Shown here: in pieces, positions 52,621 to 61,821 of the stretch
Layout of the letters: the number at the start of each line of letters is the position of its first letter
Numbering within the stretch: position 1 is the first letter of the stretch
From: JBMHDN01 sp049889355
GTDB taxonomy: Bacteria > Pseudomonadota > Alphaproteobacteria > Puniceispirillales > Puniceispirillaceae
DNA: 64,000 nt
Assembly: GCA_049889355.1 (NCBI GenBank)
Contig: JBMHDN010000012.1
Location: forward strand, 1-64,000
Reading direction: 5' to 3'
The notes under the pieces: generated by a model
The model's input: the letters and a program-made list of their open reading frames with translations, nothing else
The model's database searches: none
Told to the model about the DNA's origin: nothing
Program-made: the position numbers and the translations under genes

Positions 52621-54804
52621 CTATCTGTCAAAACTGTAGCGATCAGCTGATTCAATATATTTATTCGAACGAAGCATGGTGATGATGGACTGGAGATGCG
52701 CCTTATCGCGCACTGCCACATCCAATGTAAAGGTAAAGAAATCCCCGCTCCGCTCAGAAAGCTGAATAAAGGTGATATTCCCAGCTTGCTGGCCAATCAC
52801 AGAACAGAGAGCAGCCAGCGCCCCAGGCTCATTAAAAATAACAGCACGGATGCGCCCGCTCATCTGTTTATGGGCCACCTGCCCCCAATTCACATCAACC
52901 CATAATTCAGGCATTTCGGTGAATTTCGCAAGTGAACTGCAACCGCGTGAATGAACGGTAAGGCCTTTACCCGTGGTGAAAATGCCAACAATCCTGTCAC
53001 CAAGGATTGGATGACAACATTTTGCCATATGCACCGCCACGCCATCTGCTAGGCCGGTGATGTTTAATACTGGTTCAGGTAAAGGTCCGGTATTTGACTC
53101 TGCATCAGATGGCGGCTTATCTTCTAATGCGGCCTCTTGGGTTGCCTGTGCTGGATAGAGCCTTTCAAAGACCAAGCGCGGATGCACATCACCATCGGCA
53201 ATTTTCTCAAACAACTCTTCAGCACGTTGGACTTCAAAGGCGGTGAGAATGGAATCCAACAATTCAATATCAAAGCTGGTATTGCGAAAGCGAAATTCTT
53301 TTTCCAGTAACGCCTGACCAATGCGGCTGAATTCATGCTGGCGTTCTTGTCGGATATAGCGGCGGATGGCTGCCTTTGCCCGCCCTGTTACAATAAATTC
53401 TTCCCATTCTGCGCGTGGGCGCGCCTCTGGGTCTGTCAGGATTTTCACCTGATCGCCATTTTGCAATTCTGTGGCCAGCTGCCGGTTTTTGTCATTAATC
53501 AGCACACCAACACATGTATCACCAATCTTGGAATGCACATTATAGGCAAAATCAACCGCTGTGGCACCACGCGGCAGATTGATCAGATCACCGCGCGGGG
53601 TAAAGCAGAATACCTGATCAGCGAACATCTCCATTTTGGTATGTTCTAAAAATTCATCTGCACCTGCATTTAAATCAATCAGTGAGGTCAGTTCTTGTAC
53701 CCAGCCTGTATGCTCACCAATCACAGCATCTGAAGGGTTTTTGTAATCCCAATGCGCGGCCACGCCCCGCTCTGCCTCATCATGCATATCCGGTGTGCGC
53801 AGTTGAATTTCAATACGCCTGTTAAGCGGGCCAATGACACCGGTATGCAACGAGCGATAACCATTGCGTTTCGGGGCTGAGATATAATCTTTCATACGCC
53901 CCATCACCATCGGATAATGCTGATGAATGATGCCAAGTGCGGTGTAGCAATCCTCAATGCGCGGCACGATCACCCGAAACGCCATCACATCTGAGAGCTG
54001 TTCCATCGCGATTTTCTTTGACTGCATTTTACGCCAGATAGAATAAGGCGTTTTGCGGCGCCCAGATACCTGACAATCCAGACGGTTATTCTGGATCAGG
54101 GTCATCAAATCTTGTGTGATGCGCTGAATGATATTTTCATTTTCATTGGCCAGAAATTCCAGCCTGTTGAAAATAGATTGCTGCATTTCAGGATAGAGCA
54201 CCTTAAAGGCGCTCTCTTCGAGCTGATTTTGAAAATGGGTAATCCCGAGACGCTCTGCCAATGGGGCATAAATATCGAGCGTTTCTCTGGCAATGCGCTC
54301 TTTTTTATCCTGACGACTAAAACCGTCTATGGTCTCCATATTATGAGTCCGGTCAGCCAGTTTCACCAGCAAAACCCGCAAATCAGCAGAGGTTGCCATC
54401 ACCAGTTTGCGGAAATTCTCAGCCTGTTTTGAATCAATGGATTGTAATTCAAACCGGGTGAGCTTGGTTACCCCATTAACCAGCTGGGCAATGGTCTCAC
54501 CCAGAAGCTGTTCAAGCTGCTCAAGGGTGATATCACAATCCTCAACTGTATCATGCAGCAGGGCAGTGATAATAGTATCCAAATCAAAATGCATGTCAGC
54601 CAGCAAATGGGCCACAGCAATCGGATGGGTGAAATAAGGCTCGCCAGAGGCGCGCATCTGACCATCATGGGCTTTACGGCCTAATTGATAGGCTTTTTCA
54701 AGGCGATCTTCGTCAAAAAACGGGTTAAAGGCACGAATACGGCTCAGCAGACCATCATAGGCCAGCTGAACAGGGTCTTGCATGCGGTGTGCGACAGATG
54801 CCAT
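52621..54804 (-). CDS. rsh: Bifunctional (p)ppGpp synthetase/hydrolase (RelA/SpoT homologue)
   Basis: Makes and breaks the stringent-response alarmone. The 727-residue protein has an N-terminal HD hydrolase domain with HDTVEDCD near 82, a synthetase domain with the G-loop-like GRMKDYISAPKRNGYRSLHT near 307, a TGS domain (FTPRGDLINLPRGATAVDFA near 395), a conserved-cysteine region, and a C-terminal ACT domain. Both catalytic sites look intact, as expected for the single long Rsh of Alphaproteobacteria. ATG at 54804 is chosen over GTG at 54816. It is downstream of rpoZ; omega is the RNA polymerase subunit that binds ppGpp. Confidence 0.96.
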   Translation of the reverse strand: MASVAHRMQDPVQLAYDGLLSRIRAFNPFFDEDRLEKAYQLGRKAHDGQMRASGEPYFTHPIAVAHLLADMHFDLDTIITALLHDTVEDCDITLEQLEQLLGETIAQLVNGVTKLTRFELQSIDSKQAENFRKLVMATSADLRVLLVKLADRTHNMETIDGFSRQDKKERIARETLDIYAPLAERLGITHFQNQLEESAFKVLYPEMQQSIFNRLEFLANENENIIQRITQDLMTLIQNNRLDCQVSGRRKTPYSIWRKMQSKKIAMEQLSDVMAFRVIVPRIEDCYTALGIIHQHYPMVMGRMKDYISAPKRNGYRSLHTGVIGPLNRRIEIQLRTPDMHDEAERGVAAHWDYKNPSDAVIGEHTGWVQELTSLIDLNAGADEFLEHTKMEMFADQVFCFTPRGDLINLPRGATAVDFAYNVHSKIGDTCVGVLINDKNRQLATELQNGDQVKILTDPEARPRAEWEEFIVTGRAKAAIRRYIRQERQHEFSRIGQALLEKEFRFRNTSFDIELLDSILTAFEVQRAEELFEKIADGDVHPRLVFERLYPAQATQEAALEDKPPSDAESNTGPLPEPVLNITGLADGVAVHMAKCCHPILGDRIVGIFTTGKGLTVHSRGCSSLAKFTEMPELWVDVNWGQVAHKQMSGRIRAVIFNEPGALAALCSVIGQQAGNITFIQLSERSGDFFTFTLDVAVRDKAHLQSIITMLRSNKYIESADRYSFDR

Positions 54805-54901
54805 GGTTGCGCTCACTCTCGTGATAACCGGCCCCTATGGTTCACTTTATGGATTTGACGCCGGTCTAGCTTATGCGCATAGGGTGCCTTGTTTTGCAGG
54901 C

Positions 54902-55315
54902 TTAGTCATCCCCTGAGAGGGTTGCCATATCCACATCTTCAAAGCCGGTGGCATCCAAATCAGCCTGATCGCCAATCTGCATGCCATCTTCAGCACCGAT
55001 CATCATCTCAGAACCGGCCAGACGCATAGCTTCGAGATCTGCCTTTGCCAATGCGCTTGCCTCATCAGCGGCCTGCTCTTCATCACGCTCGTGGAAGCGT
55101 TGAAGGCCTTTGACAATCGCTTCTTGCACACGTGCTGAATCGATGCTCTCAGCCGCAATTTCGCGCAATGCAACAACTGGGTTCTTGTCATTATCACGGT
55201 CGATAGTCAGCAATTCGCCCTTTTGAATAGAGCGTGCGCGCTGGGCAGCGGTCAGAACCAGATCAAACCGGTTTGGAATCTTTTCGATACAATCTTCAAC
55301 GGTAACGCGGGCCAT
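54902..55315 (-). CDS. rpoZ: RNA polymerase omega subunit
   Basis: Stabilises beta' and helps ppGpp act on RNA polymerase. The 137-residue protein has the family start MARVTVEDCIEKIPNRFDLV and AAQRARSIQKG, then VALREIAAESI. It is longer than E. coli omega (91), with an acidic C-terminal tail. GGAG lies before the ATG at 55315. About 100 nt separate it from rsh and 90 from folK. Confidence 0.95.
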   Translation of the reverse strand: MARVTVEDCIEKIPNRFDLVLTAAQRARSIQKGELLTIDRDNDKNPVVALREIAAESIDSARVQEAIVKGLQRFHERDEEQAADEASALAKADLEAMRLAGSEMMIGAEDGMQIGDQADLDATGFEDVDMATLSGDD

Positions 55316-55404
55316 GGCAATCACTCCGTTTCGCATGCGGCTGTGGGAAGTTGCAAGACTATAGAGGAAAGCAACAGAAAAAACAAGGTTTTTCGAGACC
55401 TGCC

Positions 55405-55911
55405 TTATGCGCTCTGCTGACTTTGTCTGATATCCTGATCTGCAGGCAACCTGTCGATAAGTGCAGCTATGGATTGACCATCAACAGGGTGTGTCCAATC
55501 TGGGGCAATATCGCGCAAGGGCAACAGCACAAAGGCCCGATTATCCATTCGCGGATGTGGCAGGGTCAGATGCGCTGAATGTTGGATTAAACCCTCATAA
55601 TCAATGATATCGAGGTCCAGTACACGTGGTGCGTTGCGCACAGTGCGCACACGTCCAAATGACTCTTCAAACTGGTTTAGCACGCCAAGTGCTTCTTCAG
55701 GGCTTAGCGCGGTCTCAGCCTCAACAACCGTATTTACATACCAGGGCTGGTCAGAAATCGGGACAGGTGCGCTCTCATAAAAAGGGGCAATTTTCAGAGG
55801 GGTAAGGCCAGCTGCCGCAAATTGATCAATCGCACCGCGCAAGCCAGCAATGACAGTAGAGTAGCCTTGGGGAATCAAATTCGCGCCTAACCCGATATAT
55901 AAATGTGCCAT
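55405..55911 (-). CDS. folK: 2-amino-4-hydroxy-6-hydroxymethyldihydropteridine pyrophosphokinase
   Basis: Activates the pterin in folate synthesis. The 168-residue protein starts with YIGLGANL, has FYESAPVPISDQPWYVNTVV near 45, RTVRNAPRVLDLDIIDYEG near 92, and LPHPRMDNRAFVLLPLRDI near 117, all family hallmarks. It is the first gene of the rpoZ-rsh run and is divergent from the NYN-domain gene. Confidence 0.95.
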   Translation of the reverse strand: MAHLYIGLGANLIPQGYSTVIAGLRGAIDQFAAAGLTPLKIAPFYESAPVPISDQPWYVNTVVEAETALSPEEALGVLNQFEESFGRVRTVRNAPRVLDLDIIDYEGLIQHSAHLTLPHPRMDNRAFVLLPLRDIAPDWTHPVDGQSIAALIDRLPADQDIRQSQQSA

Positions 55912-56059
55912 TTTTTTGTTACCACCCTCTATGGGATTTTGTAGCCTTTATGCGTCTGGACAAAACAGGTAAATTGGATTTTTATATCTGTCTATGGTTT
56001 TTTATCCGCTCTATTTTTGACGTTTATTTTGAGCTTATTTATTTTTTTGGAGATTGAAC

Positions 56060-56599
56060 ATGCAACTCACAGAGCGCGCCGCTCTTTTTATAGACGGCTC
56101 CAATTTTCATGGCACGGTAAAATTACTGGGCTTGAATATCGATTATGTGCGTCTGTTGGATTATTTCAGAGACCAGCATCACCTTATCCGGGCCTATTAC
56201 TATACCGCGTTGCCAGACCCGTCTGAAACCGCCCCGCTGCGCAAGTTGATCGATTTCCTCGATTATAATGGCTATGCAGTGGTCAGCAAACAGACGAAAG
56301 AATTTATCGAGCCCACCACAGGGCGGGTGCGTGTCAAAGGCAATATGGATATGGAATTGGCCCTTGATATGCTGAAACTCGCCCCGCATATCGACCATGC
56401 CTATCTGTTTTCAGGTGATGGTGATTTCAGCCGCCTGCTCTCAGAAGTGCAAGATATGGGTGTGCGGGTAACTGTAGTCTCTTCGGTTAAAACATCGCCC
56501 AATATGGTGGCCGATACGCTAAGGCGTCAGGCAGACTGCTTTATTGATTTGACAGATATCGCGCATTTGGTAACCCGCGATAATGTAGCCCATGCCTGA
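56060..56599 (+). CDS. NYN-domain (LabA/DUF88-type) putative ribonuclease
   Basis: The 179-residue protein has the PIN-like NYN fold with conserved acidic clusters: FIDGSNFHG near residue 10, VKGNMDMELALDML near 93, and FSGDGDFSRLLSEVQDMG near 117. These match the acidic residues thought to bind metal in this family. LabA-type proteins have been linked to RNA decay or regulation, but the substrate here is unknown. ATG at 56060 with GGAG upstream is chosen over TTG at 56054. It is 20 nt upstream of the uracil-DNA glycosylase gene. Confidence 0.9.
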   Translation: MQLTERAALFIDGSNFHGTVKLLGLNIDYVRLLDYFRDQHHLIRAYYYTALPDPSETAPLRKLIDFLDYNGYAVVSKQTKEFIEPTTGRVRVKGNMDMELALDMLKLAPHIDHAYLFSGDGDFSRLLSEVQDMGVRVTVVSSVKTSPNMVADTLRRQADCFIDLTDIAHLVTRDNVAHA

Positions 56600-56619
56600 G
56601 CATCGGGAATAGCCGCGTA

Positions 56620-57261
56620 ATGTCTTATGATACGATCGCACCGCTAAGCTGTGATAAATGCCCACGGTTGGTGGATTTTCTGGCAAGCCATAAGGCCAAA
56701 CAGCCTGATTGGCATAATGCGCCTGTCCCCTCATTTGGCGGACGTGATGCCCGTTTGCTGATTATCGGTCTGGCCCCTGGATTGCGCGGGGCAAATGCCA
56801 CCGGCCGCCCATTTACCGGTGATTTTGCAGGTGATGTGCTCTATCAGGGCCTGATGACGGCAGGCATGACGACTGGCCAATTCAAAGCAGATGGCCAGGA
56901 CAATCTGAAGCTTCAAAAGGTCCGGATCACCAATGCTGTGCGCTGTGTACCGCCTCAGAACAAGCCAACACCGGCTGAAATTCAAAACTGCCGGCCTTAT
57001 CTGACACAAGAATTGACCTTGATGACTGATTTAAAGCTGTTTTTGGTGCTGGGACGGATCGCCCATGATACCTTATTGCGCCATTATGGGCTAAAGCCAA
57101 AAGACTATCCTTTTGCCCATGGCAGCCTACACACCCTGCCTGATGGTCGCCAATTGCTGAGCTCCTATCATTGCTCGCGTTATAACGTGCAGACCAAGCG
57201 TCTGTCTGTGGCACAATTTCAGGCTATTTTGGATCAAGCCAAGAAACTGGCTGATATCTGA
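56620..57261 (+). CDS. Family 5 uracil-DNA glycosylase (UdgB type)
   Basis: Removes uracil and related damaged bases from DNA. The 213-residue protein has an N-terminal Cys pair (CDKCP at about 11-15), the active-site motif GLAPGLRGANATGRPFTGD near 50, further cysteines (CVPPQNKPTPAEIQNC near 108-123), and SSYHCSRYNVQT near 180. The GLAPG..GANRTGRPFTGD form with Ala in place of the usual polar residue is characteristic of UdgB/family 5. The cysteines probably bind an Fe-S cluster. It follows the NYN gene and converges with smpB. Confidence 0.9.
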   Translation: MSYDTIAPLSCDKCPRLVDFLASHKAKQPDWHNAPVPSFGGRDARLLIIGLAPGLRGANATGRPFTGDFAGDVLYQGLMTAGMTTGQFKADGQDNLKLQKVRITNAVRCVPPQNKPTPAEIQNCRPYLTQELTLMTDLKLFLVLGRIAHDTLLRHYGLKPKDYPFAHGSLHTLPDGRQLLSSYHCSRYNVQTKRLSVAQFQAILDQAKKLADI

Positions 57262-57266
57262 GCGAT

Positions 57267-57722
57267 TTAACGCCCTCTGAGCAGACGGGCCTTTTGACGA
57301 TCCCAATCACGTTGCTTGCTGGCTTCGCGCTTATCCTGCTTTTTGCGGCCACGTGCTAGACCAATCGATAATTTGGCCAGCCCGCGATCATTGAAATAAA
57401 GGCTGAGCGGAACAAGCGTATAACCATCACGCCTGATCATGCCTAGAAGCTTATTGCGCTCTTTGCGGCTGACCAGCAATTCACGCACACGTTTTGGCTC
57501 ATGATTATCACGTGCAGCTGGATAAATCGGGATATTGGCATTGAACAGGCACAGACGACCTTGATCTTCACCAGCGTAGGATTCAGCGATTGAGGCATGA
57601 CCTGCACGCAGGCTTTTCACCTCAGAGCCGCGTAAAATCAGCCCTGCTTCAACTTTTTCCTCAATTTCATATTCATGGCGTGCGCGCCTATTTTCGGCCA
57701 CCCGCCCTGTATGAATAGACAT
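57267..57722 (-). CDS. smpB: SsrA-binding protein SmpB
   Basis: Brings tmRNA to stalled ribosomes in trans-translation. The 151-residue protein shows NRRARHEYEIEEKVEAGLIL near 11, GSEVKSLRAGHASIAESYA near 33, and the basic C-terminal tail GRKKQDKREASKQRDWDRQK that enters the mRNA channel. It lies downstream of dapA by 40 nt, the usual dapA-smpB pair. No tmRNA gene was seen in the window. Confidence 0.96.
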   Translation of the reverse strand: MSIHTGRVAENRRARHEYEIEEKVEAGLILRGSEVKSLRAGHASIAESYAGEDQGRLCLFNANIPIYPAARDNHEPKRVRELLVSRKERNKLLGMIRRDGYTLVPLSLYFNDRGLAKLSIGLARGRKKQDKREASKQRDWDRQKARLLRGR

Positions 57723-57762
57723 ATCGCTACCTTATCAAACCAACCACTGACCAAGCGGTTGA

Positions 57763-58659
57763 TTATACCAAGCCCGCTTGTTCAAGGGCCGCATCCACAA
57801 TTCGGCGTGAGCTGTCAGAAATCGGCACCAATGGCAGGCGTGTTTCAGCACTGCACAGACCCAGCCTTTCAGCGGCATATTTTACCGGGCCTGGGCTTGC
57901 TTCACAGAACAGCCCGTCATGCAATGGCATTAGCTTTTGATGCAGCGCAAGGGCTGTCTTTGTATCACCGCTCAGATAGGCTGATTGCAAATCTGCTACC
58001 ATTTTGGGTGCAATATTGCTGACCACTGAGATCACCCCATGCCCCCCTGCAGCCAGATAAGGCAGCATGGTCCCATCTTCACCTGAAAGTTGGGCAAACT
58101 GGTGCCCTATTTTATTCAGGATACGCGTTGGACGTCCACAATCTGCGGTCGCATCTTTAATGCCTGCAATCTGTGGATGCTGGGCTAGCTCAGCTAGGGT
58201 CTCATTGCTCATCTGAATAACAGAACGACCCGGAATATCATATATAATCAATGGGATAGATATCGCTTCTACCACAGCGCTGTAATGCGCTTTCAGCCCT
58301 TCTTGTGTTGGCTTATTGTAATATGGGGTTACCACCAGCACGGCATCTGCGCCCACTTCTTCGGCATGTTTAGCAAGGCGCACCGCTTCGGCAGTAGAGT
58401 TTGAACCTGCCCCGGCTATCACCGGCACACGCCCTGCCGCCTCTTTGACACAGAGCTCAACCATCCGGTCATGCTCATCATGCGATAAGGTTGGCGACTC
58501 ACCCGTGGTGCCAACCGGTACCAGGCCATGGATCCCCTGCTCTATCTGCCATTGCACAAGTTTTATGAAGGCTGCTTCATCCAGCTTACCATTTAGAAAC
58601 GGGGTAATAAGGGCTGTACAAGCACCAGAGAAAGGCAGTTCTGCAACAGGACCAGCCAT
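57763..58659 (-). CDS. dapA: 4-hydroxy-tetrahydrodipicolinate synthase
   Basis: Condenses aspartate semialdehyde with pyruvate in lysine and meso-DAP synthesis. The 298-residue TIM-barrel protein has GACTALITPFLNGKLDEAAF near 10, VGTTGESPTLSHDEH near 43, the catalytic Tyr in VTPYYNKPTQEG near 134, and the Schiff-base Lys in GIKDATADCGR near 162. An upstream start at 58830 is rejected; GGAG is 6 nt before the ATG at 58659. The aspartate semialdehyde used here is the same substrate as for Hom at the left of the window. Confidence 0.96.
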   Translation of the reverse strand: MAGPVAELPFSGACTALITPFLNGKLDEAAFIKLVQWQIEQGIHGLVPVGTTGESPTLSHDEHDRMVELCVKEAAGRVPVIAGAGSNSTAEAVRLAKHAEEVGADAVLVVTPYYNKPTQEGLKAHYSAVVEAISIPLIIYDIPGRSVIQMSNETLAELAQHPQIAGIKDATADCGRPTRILNKIGHQFAQLSGEDGTMLPYLAAGGHGVISVVSNIAPKMVADLQSAYLSGDTKTALALHQKLMPLHDGLFCEASPGPVKYAAERLGLCSAETRLPLVPISDSSRRIVDAALEQAGLV

Positions 58660-58813
58660 AACGCACTCCATAAAATCACTGACAATTTGCCATTGGGTTT
58701 CCGGCACGCTCAAAAAATCGGCAACGCGCCATATTAGCACTGTTAAACTAGAGAGATTTACCACATAAAACAAGATAAACCCACAGCCTTGCTGCCGAGC
58801 ATAGGGATAAATC

Positions 58814-59794
58814 ATGATTACCATCACCAAAATTGAACAGGCCGCAGATATTATCCGCCCCTACGCGGTCAAAACAGCTCTGTTAACCTCAGATTTATTG
58901 AATGAAAAACTAGGCTTTCGCCTTTGGCTAAAAGCTGAACCTCAGCAACGCACAGGCTCGTTCAAATTCCGCGGGGCCTGTTATGCGGTGATGACTTTAG
59001 ACGACCCTGATCAGCCTGTACTCGCCTATTCCAGCGGCAATCACGCACAAGCGGTTGCACTGGCCGCGCGATTAAGCGGCAGAGATGCCACCATTGTGAT
59101 GCCAGCAGATGCGCCAAGTGCCAAAATTGAAGCGACCAGAGCCTATGGCGCAGAGGTGGTACTCTATGACCGCCTTAATGAGAGCCGTGAAGAGATTGGT
59201 ACAGAATTGGCCAAGCGCAATGGCGCAGATGTCATTGCGCCTTTTGATGATTGGCGCACCATCACAGGCCAAGGCACCACGGGCCTTGAAATGGCACAGC
59301 AGATGCAGGCACATGGCTTGACCCCGGACAAAGCCGTGATTTGCTGTGGCGGCGGCGGGCTGATGGCTGGCTCTACCATCGCGCTGAAACATCATTTCCC
59401 TGATATCACTATGTTCGCGGCTGAGCCTGAGCATTATGATGATACGAAGCGGTCGCTGGCCGCTGGCACCAGACTGCGCAATGAAACAGAACAGCATTCC
59501 ATCTGTGATGCGATTGTAACCCCAACACCTGGCACGCTGACCTTCCCGATTTTGCAGGCTCATCATGCCCACGGTATCAGCGCATCAGATGAGGCAGTGC
59601 TGGCTGCGATGCATACCGGCTTGCGCGCCTTTAAAGTGATGATTGAGCCAGGCGGGGCAATCGCCCTTGCTTGTGCCTTATCGCCGGCATTTCAAGAGGA
59701 AGCACAAGGCCAAGAAGTTTTAGTCACCGCCTCTGGCGGTAATCTGGACAGCCCGATGTTGGCCCGTGCGCTGAAAACAACCCCAATGATCTAA
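58814..59794 (+). CDS. PLP-dependent serine/threonine dehydratase-like enzyme
   Basis: The 326-residue fold-type II PLP enzyme has the PLP lysine in RTGSFKFRGA near residue 54, SSGNHAQAVALAA near 75, and the phosphate loop CCGGGGLMAG near 178. It lacks an ACT domain, unlike the longer enzyme at 43163. Such proteins are variously threonine or serine dehydratases, serine racemases or 3-hydroxyaspartate ammonia-lyases, and the sequence does not decide between them. It is divergent from dapA across 154 nt and convergent with the mttB-like gene. Confidence 0.85.
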   Translation: MITITKIEQAADIIRPYAVKTALLTSDLLNEKLGFRLWLKAEPQQRTGSFKFRGACYAVMTLDDPDQPVLAYSSGNHAQAVALAARLSGRDATIVMPADAPSAKIEATRAYGAEVVLYDRLNESREEIGTELAKRNGADVIAPFDDWRTITGQGTTGLEMAQQMQAHGLTPDKAVICCGGGGLMAGSTIALKHHFPDITMFAAEPEHYDDTKRSLAAGTRLRNETEQHSICDAIVTPTPGTLTFPILQAHHAHGISASDEAVLAAMHTGLRAFKVMIEPGGAIALACALSPAFQEEAQGQEVLVTASGGNLDSPMLARALKTTPMI

Positions 59795-59825
59795 AAAAGG
59801 AGGAGATGCAAACCATCTCCTCTTA
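59793..59825 (-). terminator. Rho-independent terminator of the mttB-like gene
   Basis: GAGGAGATG (59800-59808) pairs perfectly with CATCTCCTC (59814-59822) across a 5-nt loop. On the minus strand, downstream of the mttB-like gene, six T residues follow after one pair. It may also stop transcription of the convergent gene, but the plus-strand T-run is weak. Confidence 0.75.
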
Positions 59826-59849
59826 TATTCTCATATCAGTCATATCCGA

Positions 59850-61433
59850 TTAGAAATCAGTCGGGGCACCGCCCTCACGCTCACGCCGTTCTATAAAGGC
59901 TTTTAGCTCTTCATCAATGGCGGCATCTAGGCCAGGGGCTTCAAAGCTGTTCACAATCTCTTGATATTGATTATAGGCACGCTCATGTGTCCAAATTTCG
60001 CCTGCTTCTTGCCAGCTCTCAAAATTAGACCAATCAGAAAGCAACGGGCTATAAAATGCTGTTTTATAACGACTTTGTGTATGTTCAGTTCCGAAGAAAT
60101 GACCATTTGGACCGACTTCAGCCATCGCTTCCACACCCAAATCATCCATATCAAACGGAATAGGTTTCTGGGCGTAGATCACTTGTTGCAGAGTCTCGCA
60201 ATCCATCACAAATTTCTCAAAACTGGCAGTCAGCCCGCCTTCCAGCCAGCCAGCGCTGTGATAGACAATATTGGCCTGACCTGTTGAGGTGCCCCAGAGC
60301 GAGAACACCGATTCCCACATGGCCTGACCATCTGGAATATTGGCGGCATTCGCATTAGAGCTGCGCCAGGGCAAATTATAGAACCGCGCCATCTGACCTG
60401 AGATTTGCATCGCCCGCACAAATTCCGGTGTCCCAAAGGCAGGGGCACCTGATTTCATATCCACATTGCTGGTAAAGGCCCCATAGACCACCGGTGCGCC
60501 AGGGCGGATAGATTGCAGCAGTGCGATTGCTGCCAGACCTTCTGCATTTTGCTGGGTGATCGCCCCTGCCAAGGTCACAGGTGCCATCGCCCCTGCCAGT
60601 GTAAAAGGTGAGATAACAACAGGCTGATTACGCTTGGTCAGGCGCATGGCCCCATCGAGCATCGGCCAGTCATGTTTCAACGGGGACGAGCTGTTGATAT
60701 TGGTGAACATGCGCGGCTGGGCTTCAAATTCTGCGTCGGTCAAGCCAGCGGCGATACGGACCATCTCCATCGCATCATCTACCCGCTCTGGGCCCAATGA
60801 ATAGGCATGCACCACTTTGTCTGTCAGACTCAACATATCATAGAGGCAATGTAAATGGCGCACAGAGGCGTGAATATCAAGCGGCTCAACTGGATAGCCA
60901 GCATTGAAATGGATACAGTTATAGGCTTGTGAGAGTTTCAGCAAATCCTGAAAATCAGCACGGGTGCCAACCCGCCTGCCTTTTTTGATATCGCTGACAT
61001 TTGGCGGCGAGGCGATCGCCCCAAAAGAGAGGTAATTATCACCCCAAATCAGGCTGCGATCTGGATTGCGCGGCGTGACGGTAAAGCTGGACGGGGCTTT
61101 TTTGACCTGTGCCATGACCCATTCAGGATCAAAACGGACATTTTTGGTGTCCCAGTCAATATCACATCCCTCATTATTTAAAACAGAGAGTGCTTCATCA
61201 TTTAAGAAGAGCAGGCCAATATCGCTGAGCACACGCAAAGAGGCCTCATGGATGGCTTCAATCTGATCAGCTGAAATCGGCTCAACAGGATTGTCAGACC
61301 AGCGTGGCTGTTCCCAGGCAAGCTGATGATCAAGCGGCCCTCTTTTGCGGGCAGAGGCTGCATTGCGGCGGGCTGAGCGACGGGCCGGGCGTGCCGCTGC
61401 GCCGTCGTCATTTGATGCTGAATTTTCTGACAT
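59850..61433 (-). CDS. Trimethylamine methyltransferase (MttB)-family protein without pyrrolysine
   Basis: The 527-residue protein belongs to the MttB/COG5598 superfamily of corrinoid-dependent methyltransferases. Recognisable segments include PISADQIEAIHEASLRVLSD near 55 and FINSSSPLKHDWPM-type residues (NINSSSPLKHDWPMLDG) in the middle. The frame is continuous with no internal TAG, so it is not the pyrrolysine-containing TMA enzyme. Known non-Pyl members act on glycine betaine, proline betaine, carnitine or DMSP-like compounds; which applies here cannot be told. The N-terminus is basic and low complexity. No corrinoid protein gene is adjacent. Confidence 0.85.
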   Translation of the reverse strand: MSENSASNDDGAAARPARRSARRNAASARKRGPLDHQLAWEQPRWSDNPVEPISADQIEAIHEASLRVLSDIGLLFLNDEALSVLNNEGCDIDWDTKNVRFDPEWVMAQVKKAPSSFTVTPRNPDRSLIWGDNYLSFGAIASPPNVSDIKKGRRVGTRADFQDLLKLSQAYNCIHFNAGYPVEPLDIHASVRHLHCLYDMLSLTDKVVHAYSLGPERVDDAMEMVRIAAGLTDAEFEAQPRMFTNINSSSPLKHDWPMLDGAMRLTKRNQPVVISPFTLAGAMAPVTLAGAITQQNAEGLAAIALLQSIRPGAPVVYGAFTSNVDMKSGAPAFGTPEFVRAMQISGQMARFYNLPWRSSNANAANIPDGQAMWESVFSLWGTSTGQANIVYHSAGWLEGGLTASFEKFVMDCETLQQVIYAQKPIPFDMDDLGVEAMAEVGPNGHFFGTEHTQSRYKTAFYSPLLSDWSNFESWQEAGEIWTHERAYNQYQEIVNSFEAPGLDAAIDEELKAFIERREREGGAPTDF

Positions 61434-61821
61434 ATTCCCTCTCATTCCTTCCCCACATTATCGAAGAGATGGCAAACAAATATTCAAAGACAGACAAAAA
61501 CATGCCTGTAGATGCCGCATAAAAAACCATGGTTTAAAGCTCTTTTTGCATTATCCATCTGTCTCAATTCTGAAAAAAATGCAACCGCCCTATTGCATAA
61601 TCTGAAAAACAGACCCACAGTATAATATAGGGCTGCTTACGCCCATCTCTCGGAACATAGCAGTCCAGCTGCCACGCGCAGCGTCCCTGTCTTGCGGCTT
61701 GCAATTTGAATGCAGGCTGCAGGTTGGAATGTAATGGGAATTTTGTGACAGCACATGAAGGAGTCCAGCGAAAATCCAAAAACCCAGCTAGAAAAATATG
61801 TCAAAGAAGGAGATATGCACA
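61434..61821. other. Divergent intergenic region between the mttB-like gene and hpf
   Basis: About 390 nt with no credible gene. It holds a 20-nt inverted repeat (61579-61598), a sequence on the minus strand with sigma-54-like spacing (61658-61674), and short T-rich and A-rich stretches. Promoters for both divergent genes must lie here, but I could not place them with confidence. Confidence 0.55.
61579..61598. promoter_or_regulatory. Inverted repeat ATGCAA-N8-TTGCAT, possible operator
   Basis: A perfect 6-bp dyad with an 8-nt spacer, about 146 nt before the mttB-like ATG on the minus strand and 224 nt before hpf. The spacing is typical of dimeric helix-turn-helix regulators, but no regulator gene is adjacent. 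Confidence 0.35.

Noticed and set aside
59850..61433. Pyrrolysine-containing trimethylamine methyltransferase
   Set aside because: The frame has no internal TAG codon, so it is a non-pyrrolysine MttB homologue.
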